Assembly: GCA_004292855.1 (NCBI GenBank)
Contig: RDXN01000029.1
Location: 124,001 to 188,000, forward strand
Direction: 5' to 3'
DNA length: 64,000 bases
Source: Cytophagales bacterium
GTDB taxonomy: Bacteria; Bacteroidota; Bacteroidia; Cytophagales; Spirosomataceae
Part shown: positions 58,683-64,000 of the stretch, piece by piece
Layout: each line of letters opens with the position of its first letter
Numbering within the stretch: the stretch's first letter is position 1
Made by a program: the position numbers and the translations under genes
The notes under the pieces: model-generated
What the model was told of the DNA's origin: nothing
Seen by the model: only the letters and a program-made list of their open reading frames with translations
Database searches by the model: none

Positions 58683-60499
58683 AGAGTTCCAGAAGCAATT
58701 TTTTTGTCAAGCTGCTGGCTGGTTTCACCTTTTTGTTTAGCCCGTTTCCACTGCTCTACTGCCTTGTCTTTCTCGCCCAGCTTGAACAACGCGTCGCCGT
58801 AGTGTTCGATAATGGTGCCACTAACCCCGTTAGGATCGGCAGCAAGGGCCTTTTCGAGGAACGTGCGTGCCTGGGCATAGTCTTTCATGACATATAACAC
58901 CCAGGCGTGTGTATCTAAATACGTGGCACTGTTGGGATTCTGTTGCACGAGCCGCGTCGACATTTCGAGAGCGCGGGGCATTTTGTCATTCCTAAGCGAC
59001 AGAAAATAACTGTAATTATTCAGGACATGGTCGTTTTTGGGGTCGGCTTTGAGCACATTTTCATACGCTTCGTCCGATTTGGCATGGTCGCCCAAACCGT
59101 TATAGGCGTCGCCCAATTGCGCGTTTACAGCCTTGAGCATGGCTTCAAGCTCTGCTGATGGCGCATTGCTCAGCAGCTTACGACTTTCTTCAAGGGCTTC
59201 AACGGCTTCGGTGTATTTCCGCTTATATAGGTTTGCCGACCCGTTGGAGTACCAGAGCAATCCCTGGTTTGGGAATAGTTCGAGGGCCTGCTGTGAATGC
59301 ACGAGCAAGCTATCGACCTGATTCAGTTCGCCGTCGAGTTGGAGCAAAGCCCCCCAAACCTCGTAGGTGGACCCATCGAGCCGGGCGGCTTTGGCGTAGA
59401 GGTCGCGGGCCTCGGCTTTTTTGCCTTGTTGCGCGAGCAAATCGGCCAGCATAATCTGCGACCGGGCGTCTTTAGGGTGCGTTTTAGCCAGTTCCTGCGC
59501 CAGTTTGAGGGCGTCCTGCTGCGAACCGGGGCTATTGTCGGACAAACCTACGTAGCTCGACAGGATGCGGGCTTTCAGACCGGCTTCGAGATTGGGGTTG
59601 GCAAATACATAGTCAAGTTCCTTACGTGCACGGGCCATGTCGCCTTTCTTGCGGTAAATCTCGGCTAGCAATACATGCGCCTGGGGAGACTCAGTGTTGA
59701 GTTTCAACGCCCGGTCGAGCCAGCCAATGGCCTGATCGTCGCGGTCGTTGGCCATGAGCAGTTCGGCTCCTTCAATCAAATAATCGGGATCGCCGGGTTC
59801 ATAAGCAACCAGGCGTTCGGCCTCTTCAACGGCCTTATCGACCTTGTTTTGTTTGAGGTAGATGCGTTGCTTCTGACGGGTAATCTCTTCGTTCAGGCCA
59901 AGGGCTTTCTCCACCCGATTGTAGGTGTCGAGGGCTTTGTCGGGCTTATCGTCGAAAAGGTAAATAGCCGCCAGTTCGACGCCATACTCCATGTTGTCGT
60001 TGCTCAGTTTGAGCAGATTTTCATAAAGCACCTCGGCTTCGGCGTAGCGTTTCTGCTTCACATACAACTCCGACAACTGGAGGGTGTAATATTTGTTGGT
60101 TTTGTCGAGTTCGTAAGCTTTGGTGGCGTGGGGCAGGGCCTCGGTCACCTTGCCGGTTTTCACAAGGGCCTGTGCGGTGGCGTAGTGGGCGGCTGCATTG
60201 TTGGGTCGTTGCTTGAGGAGTTTTTCAAACTGAGCGAGGGCCTTCGTTGGCTCGTCGGTCATCATAAATTTCATGCCCTCGGCAAACAGGGTTTCATCGT
60301 TGAGCCGGTCGCGAACGGGGTCGGTCGGAATGGCGGCCGTGAGCGAGAGCGGAGTGGGTGCAGAACCCGGTTTGGGCATCTGTGCCCACGCGCTCGTGGG
60401 GGCAAAGCCAATCAGTACACCAACCAATCCGGTGAGACCCAGAACGTACAGGCTGGGACGGAGCGCGAAGCGAGATCGGAAGGACAGAAGCGGTTGCAT
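58679..60499 (-). CDS. TPR repeat protein, exported
   Basis: 606 residues with a signal-like N-terminus (LYVLGLTGLVGVLIGFAPTS, cleavage near AWAQ). More than ten tetratricopeptide helices follow in regular spacing (for example PNNAAAHYATAQALVKTGKV, DPDYLIEGAELLMANDRDDQ, NPNSATYLDTHAWVLYVMKD). TPR arrays bind partner proteins; in this operon they may organise the lipoprotein and EnvC-like partners in envelope assembly. A -7 box lies 100 bp upstream. The reading frame ends 4 nt inside the DUF4292 gene. Confidence 0.9.
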   Translation of the reverse strand: MQPLLSFRSRFALRPSLYVLGLTGLVGVLIGFAPTSAWAQMPKPGSAPTPLSLTAAIPTDPVRDRLNDETLFAEGMKFMMTDEPTKALAQFEKLLKQRPNNAAAHYATAQALVKTGKVTEALPHATKAYELDKTNKYYTLQLSELYVKQKRYAEAEVLYENLLKLSNDNMEYGVELAAIYLFDDKPDKALDTYNRVEKALGLNEEITRQKQRIYLKQNKVDKAVEEAERLVAYEPGDPDYLIEGAELLMANDRDDQAIGWLDRALKLNTESPQAHVLLAEIYRKKGDMARARKELDYVFANPNLEAGLKARILSSYVGLSDNSPGSQQDALKLAQELAKTHPKDARSQIMLADLLAQQGKKAEARDLYAKAARLDGSTYEVWGALLQLDGELNQVDSLLVHSQQALELFPNQGLLWYSNGSANLYKRKYTEAVEALEESRKLLSNAPSAELEAMLKAVNAQLGDAYNGLGDHAKSDEAYENVLKADPKNDHVLNNYSYFLSLRNDKMPRALEMSTRLVQQNPNSATYLDTHAWVLYVMKDYAQARTFLEKALAADPNGVSGTIIEHYGDALFKLGEKDKAVEQWKRAKQKGETSQQLDKKIASGTL

Positions 60500-60598
60500 G
60501 TCAACTCGTAAGAGTAAGGCTCGTGAGAGCGAGATTCTTACCTCAAACGTTGCGGATAGCGTTCTATTGCTGCCTGATCAACGGTTGGGGATACTATG

Positions 60599-60606
60599 CA
60601 AAGGTA
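60599..60606 (-). promoter_or_regulatory. -7 box of the TPR operon promoter (TACCTTTG)
   Basis: A perfect TAnnTTTG box on the minus strand, giving a leader of about 90 nt before the ATG at 60499. Confidence 0.55.
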
Positions 60607-60623
60607 ATGCAAAGGGGGAAGAT

Positions 60624-61283
60624 TTATGAGGTTAGTTCACTTACGCGTTGAGTGACTAGGGTCTTGAGTGTTTTGAGCAGACGAAAAATATCAAAAAGGT
60701 CATCGGAGGTGGCTGAAAAGCCTGGACTGGTAGCGTACTGACGCCCTTCGAGGGTCATGAACTGCCAGCGGTCGCCGATGACAAAACAGCCATAGATAGG
60801 ATCAGTCGGGGTCTTGTTAAGGGCCTGACCAGCCAGCATAGCCGCCATACACTGCCCAGCAGGGTCACCATTAGGATCAGTCAAACGCTTGTATTCTTGA
60901 AAGGCAAAGTATGGTGTTTCAGGTTGGCGACGGCCTCGGGCAACCATCCCGTCGGGGCGACCGTACAGCCGGATGTGGTCTACAACACCCGAAAGCTCAC
61001 GCTCCTCGAAATGATTAAATTCGTAAGTCGAAAAATTGACCAGCGTAAACAGAGGGCCAATGAAATGGGAGTCAAGCTCAGACTCATACCAATCGCGGAC
61101 ATTGAACGCTAAAATTTGCTGAAAGTAAAGCAATGACTCGCGCTCAAAGTCGGATAAATCGGCGGTCATGGCAAGCCAGTCTTTTAGCGATGGTAACGCG
61201 TCTACCTCGCGCAGACCGAACGTTTTTTCGAGATAATCCAGCGTACAGGCATTGAATCGGAGTTCGGAAGTGGCCATCGGCAT
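60624..61283 (-). CDS. PD-(D/E)xK nuclease-like protein
   Basis: 219 residues (start at 61283 or two codons further at 61277). Around residues 110-135 the text GRPDGMVARG and PYFAFQEYKR gives an Asp and a Glu-x-Lys pair spaced as in PD-(D/E)xK enzymes; a helix with Gln follows (AGQCMAAMLAG). It has no signal and no domain for DNA recognition. Similar proteins, often annotated as hypothetical, occur in Bacteroidota. Nuclease activity is predicted from the motif only. It has its own -7 box and stands alone. Confidence 0.55.
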   Translation of the reverse strand: MPMATSELRFNACTLDYLEKTFGLREVDALPSLKDWLAMTADLSDFERESLLYFQQILAFNVRDWYESELDSHFIGPLFTLVNFSTYEFNHFEERELSGVVDHIRLYGRPDGMVARGRRQPETPYFAFQEYKRLTDPNGDPAGQCMAAMLAGQALNKTPTDPIYGCFVIGDRWQFMTLEGRQYATSPGFSATSDDLFDIFRLLKTLKTLVTQRVSELTS

Positions 61284-61300
61284 CGTAGAAAATGATTACT

Positions 61301-61308
61301 CAAAGGTA
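61301..61308 (-). promoter_or_regulatory. -7 box of the nuclease-like gene (TACCTTTG)
   Basis: A perfect TAnnTTTG box on the minus strand, 18 bp before the ATG at 61283. Confidence 0.55.
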
Positions 61309-61329
61309 CGATTTGTAGGGCCGATTTTG

Positions 61330-61369
61330 TAAAAAAAATCGCCCGATTCCTGCTTAGGAATCGGGCGAT
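61330..61369 (-). terminator. Rho-independent terminator after the beta-propeller gene
   Basis: 14-bp perfect stem (ATCGCCCGATTCCT and complement, 61338-61351 and 61356-61369) with a 4-nt loop, followed on the minus strand by a run of Ts. Confidence 0.9.
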
Positions 61370-61400
61370 CAGAATAACCTTTGGGAGAACTTCTTTGACC

Positions 61401-62678
61401 TTATGGAATCACCTTGATCGCGTGGCAACCGCGCGTGAGGCTGATGCGGCCCGGCTGTTTGGTGAGCGTAGGCTTGTCGCCTTTTGTCACGCTCCAGAAC
61501 TCGATACCACCGTTGCGCATACCGTAGTCGAGATACTCGGGAACGGCCACCGCAATGGCACTGCCCGTGCGGTCGAAATCGACACTTTGGGGAGCGATGC
61601 CCTCAAACGGATAATCACCAGCCTGGGTCAGCTTGCCATCTTTACCCAACGAATACACGGTCAGGGAGCTTTTGCCCGTAGCGGCATTGCCAAACGGCTG
61701 ATACGACTGACCGGCGTTGACCACCACAACCACCGACCCGTCGGGGCTGATGGCCACGCTCTCGGGGCCTTCGCCCGTGGCGGCTTGTGACGCAACTTTG
61801 TGCTCGCCCGGAGTATCGTCGGTGCTGAACTGAACTGCAAATACTTCGCCCGCGCCCGTACCCGATGCACCGGCGGCTTTCTTGCCATCAACGATCACAA
61901 ACGTGCTACCATCGGCACTGAACCGGCCCGAACCGGGCATGGTGCCCACTTTCACGGTTTTGCCGTGGGGAGTCAGGTTAGGCTTTTTTGTTGCGTCGAG
62001 CGCGTATTTCATCAAGCCAACCTCACCCGTAGCGGCAATGGTATAGGCCACAAACTGCCCGCCGGGGTGCCAGGCCAAATCGGTAATAACGGCATTGGCA
62101 ACGGGCGAAGCCGCCGTCAGGATGCGCGTAGGTTTACCCGTTCCGTCGACTTCTACAATGCGGAGTTCTTTGCCGGGGTCGGCAGAGGCCACTATGAGAC
62201 TATTGCCGGTGGGGTTGATGGTCACGGCGTTGGGATTTACGCCTACGGCAAAGCCAAACTTCACGGCGGGTTTGCCCGCGCTCAAATCAACAGTGAACAT
62301 TTTGGTGCTGCCGGGCAAGCCACTCAAACCACCTTTAAGCGTAGTTAGAGAGTCGCCGGTTTGGCCGCGCCCTTCAACTACAAACGCCAATCTGCCGTTG
62401 TTCGACACAGCCAACACCTTGTCGAACAAAGTCATAGAGTTCGATACAGCCGAGCTAAACACGTTGGCCCCACTGCGGTCGAGCGGGAAGCCGATGGTTG
62501 TCAGTTGGTCTTTGGTGCCTTTGTCTTTGAGTAAGTTACCGTCGATCATGGCCGAGGCAGCCATATCGGCATCGGAAAGGGCCACGATACTTTTGGCCGA
62601 AAACTGAATAGGACCTTGCTGGGCCATCACGCCACTGGCCAGCATGGACAGAGCAATCGCGAAACTTTGTTTTTTCAT
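61401..62678 (-). CDS. Secreted beta-propeller protein (YncE/lactonase-like)
   Basis: 425 residues from the ATG at 62678, which gives the signal MKKQSFAIALSMLASGVMAQ. Seven or so blades with the usual Asp-Gly turns follow: FPLDRSGANVFSSAVSN, NPNAVTINPTGNSLIVASAD, ISPDGSVVVVVNAGQSYQPFG, DFDRTGSAIAVAVPEY. The lactonase family and YncE share this propeller and are hard to separate here; no catalytic His/Glu set is evident. Exported, role unknown. Confidence 0.75.
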   Translation of the reverse strand: MKKQSFAIALSMLASGVMAQQGPIQFSAKSIVALSDADMAASAMIDGNLLKDKGTKDQLTTIGFPLDRSGANVFSSAVSNSMTLFDKVLAVSNNGRLAFVVEGRGQTGDSLTTLKGGLSGLPGSTKMFTVDLSAGKPAVKFGFAVGVNPNAVTINPTGNSLIVASADPGKELRIVEVDGTGKPTRILTAASPVANAVITDLAWHPGGQFVAYTIAATGEVGLMKYALDATKKPNLTPHGKTVKVGTMPGSGRFSADGSTFVIVDGKKAAGASGTGAGEVFAVQFSTDDTPGEHKVASQAATGEGPESVAISPDGSVVVVVNAGQSYQPFGNAATGKSSLTVYSLGKDGKLTQAGDYPFEGIAPQSVDFDRTGSAIAVAVPEYLDYGMRNGGIEFWSVTKGDKPTLTKQPGRISLTRGCHAIKVIP

Positions 62679-62715
62679 GCTTGAATTAGGTAAGTTATCA
62701 ACACTAGGATTTTTG

Positions 62716-62723
62716 CAAAAATA
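62716..62723 (-). promoter_or_regulatory. -7 box of the beta-propeller gene (TATTTTTG)
   Basis: A perfect TAnnTTTG box on the minus strand, about 38 bp before the ATG at 62678. Confidence 0.5.
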
Positions 62724-62790
62724 ACCCAAATTGCCAAAGAATAAATGGTTAAAGAGGACTTGAAGCGCGTTTATGCCAACAAAAAAACGA

Positions 62791-64000
62791 TCACAGCTTT
62801 ATTGAGTAAGCGTCGCGAAGGGGTCGGCTCAGCAGAGCATTGGCCTCCTTGTCGCCTTTAAACTGCTCTTTTTTGGGGTTCCACTGGAGCGGCCGCCGGA
62901 GTTGATACGCGATATTGCCGATGTTACAAACGGTAGCTGTTCGGTGTCCTGTCTCGGCATCGGCAATGGGTTGTTGACGGGTGCGGATGCTATTCAGAAA
63001 GTCGGCGTAATGGTTCACCGGGGCCGGTAGCCGCACATCCGAGGGTTTTGGCGTCAGGTTTTTGAGTTTCTCCGGCACGTCCAGAAACGCCCGGCTCAGG
63101 TCAATTTGCCCTTCCGAGCCAATAAACCGAATGGCGTTCCCCCGCCCAAACGACTGGTGTTTCATCAGCACACCGTTCGCGTATCGGTAAATCAACCCCT
63201 CGTTTGCCGGGGCGACTGGTGGGGTCACTTCGACCGGGCCGGAGTGATCCATATTTAGTGCCCACTGAGCGATGTCGAACATGTGTGCGCCCCAGTCGGT
63301 CATGCCGCCCCCGCCAAAACCCTGGTAGTTTCGCCATTTGGCCCAGAACGTTTCGGGCATTTCGGGGGCCAGTCCGTTATTGTAAGGAAACTCGGGGTTG
63401 GGGCCTAACCACATCTGCCAATTTAACCACGCCGGAACGGGTTCAGTCCCAAAATCGACGGGCACGGGTGGCCCGCCCACGCTAACAATAATCTCTTTGA
63501 TCTCACCGATGTAGCCATTCCGCACGAGTTCGGAGGCTTTGCGGAAGTTCTCCCACGACCGCTGCATACTGCCCGTTTGGAATACCCGCTTGTTTTTCTC
63601 GACAGCCTTCGCCACCGCCCGCCCCTCGGCCACGGTGAGCGTCAGGGGTTTCTCGCAGTACACATCTTTGCCCCGGTTTAAGGCCTCAACGCACTGCACC
63701 CCATGCCAATGGTCGGGCGTAGCAATTATGACCGCGTCGATATCCTTACGGTCAAGCAATTCGCGGTAATTTTGGTGAAAGGTCAGTTCGTTGGCGGGCT
63801 TGCCTTCAGGCGAGTTTTTTGTGTGATTTTCGCGGAATCGGTCGGCCTTTTTTTGGTGAACTTCGGAGTAGCCCACTACGGCCACCTCGTTCGTTTTCAT
63901 GAAGTTGCTCAACAACCCACCGGCTTGCCGTCCGCACCCGATAAAGCCGAGGTTAATGCGGTCGCTGGGAGCGAGAAACCCCCGACCCAACACATGCCGG
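62791..64000 (-). CDS. Gfo/Idh/MocA family oxidoreductase, 5' end beyond the window
   Basis: At least 400 residues; the frame is still open at the right edge, so the true start (and probably a Tat signal, as in relatives) lies outside. NAD(P) motif LGFIGCGRQAGG near the visible start, CEKPLT, ATPDHWHG, and a C-terminal domain with PAWLNWQMWLGP and GGGGMTDWGAHMFDIAQWAL. This pattern is typical of the large group of exported oxidoreductases in Bacteroidota, some acting on sugars or glycosides. It is a different subgroup from the one at 2412. Substrate unknown. Confidence 0.88.
   Translation of the reverse strand, partial: RHVLGRGFLAPSDRINLGFIGCGRQAGGLLSNFMKTNEVAVVGYSEVHQKKADRFRENHTKNSPEGKPANELTFHQNYRELLDRKDIDAVIIATPDHWHGVQCVEALNRGKDVYCEKPLTLTVAEGRAVAKAVEKNKRVFQTGSMQRSWENFRKASELVRNGYIGEIKEIIVSVGGPPVPVDFGTEPVPAWLNWQMWLGPNPEFPYNNGLAPEMPETFWAKWRNYQGFGGGGMTDWGAHMFDIAQWALNMDHSGPVEVTPPVAPANEGLIYRYANGVLMKHQSFGRGNAIRFIGSEGQIDLSRAFLDVPEKLKNLTPKPSDVRLPAPVNHYADFLNSIRTRQQPIADAETGHRTATVCNIGNIAYQLRRPLQWNPKKEQFKGDKEANALLSRPLRDAYSIKL

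Overview
The window looks like a piece of ordinary chromosome from a Bacteroidota bacterium of the Cytophagales, most like Spirosoma, Fibrella or relatives. The reasons are a SusC/SusD pair, DUF4292, DUF389, DUF2911 and DUF6169-type proteins, a sigma/anti-sigma pair carrying carboxypeptidase-regulatory and TonB-plug motifs, an ABC permease fused to an M1 aminopeptidase, -7 promoter boxes of the Bacteroidota type (TAnnTTTG), and a lack of Shine-Dalgarno sites. I see no rRNA, tRNA, phage, insertion sequence or CRISPR array. Genes are cut at both edges: an M50 site-2 protease on the left and a Gfo/Idh/MocA oxidoreductase on the right.

Layout. 1-5.5 kb: membrane and secreted proteins and a Tat-exported oxidoreductase. 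5.8-11 kb: susD, susC and a lolA-like gene. 11.1-17.2 kb: UBP-type zinc finger, ECF sigma factor with a small membrane protein, then an ABC ATPase and a permease-M1 peptidase. 17.2-27.6 kb: typA, two tandem paralogous lipoproteins, fasciclin, DUF389, amidase, two small related secreted proteins and an EboA-like protein. 27.7-32.5 kb: fic with a palindromic upstream region, alpha/beta hydrolase, and MaoC, SDR and acyl-CoA dehydrogenase genes. 32.6-39.3 kb: AraC regulator, cysteine-rich unknown, Uma2 nuclease, and a divergent ECF sigma / anti-sigma / VWA locus. 39.4-47 kb: broken DUF6169 gene, uvrB, DUF2911, MDR reductase, murQ, M48-MORN protease, crcB. 47.1-50.7 kb: bioF, bioD, thiolase. 50.9-54 kb: LysM protein and a barstar/barnase pair. 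54.1-60.5 kb: RluA, panB and an operon of TPR protein, DUF4292 lipoprotein and EnvC-like protein. 60.6-64 kb: nuclease-like protein, beta-propeller, oxidoreductase.

The most unusual feature is the set of intergenic palindromic islands, almost twenty in 64 kb. Many abut or contain a stop codon. Several are built from a 7-nt word that differs at each locus (GWGARCA at 12.4 kb, GGCAGTT-like at 31.2 kb, GAYGTTG at 55.2 kb, CAGNNAA at 56.1 kb, GAACAGW at 57.6 kb) and is repeated in two complementary arms. At 57.6 kb the array runs into the 5' end of the EnvC-like gene and encodes the hydrophobic core of its signal peptide.

A second notable locus is 35.2-39.3 kb. An anti-sigma factor and a YfbK-type VWA lipoprotein, on opposite strands of a shared upstream region, both carry the carboxypeptidase-like domain and VVVGYG motif normally found at the start of SusC receptors, although neither has a beta-barrel.
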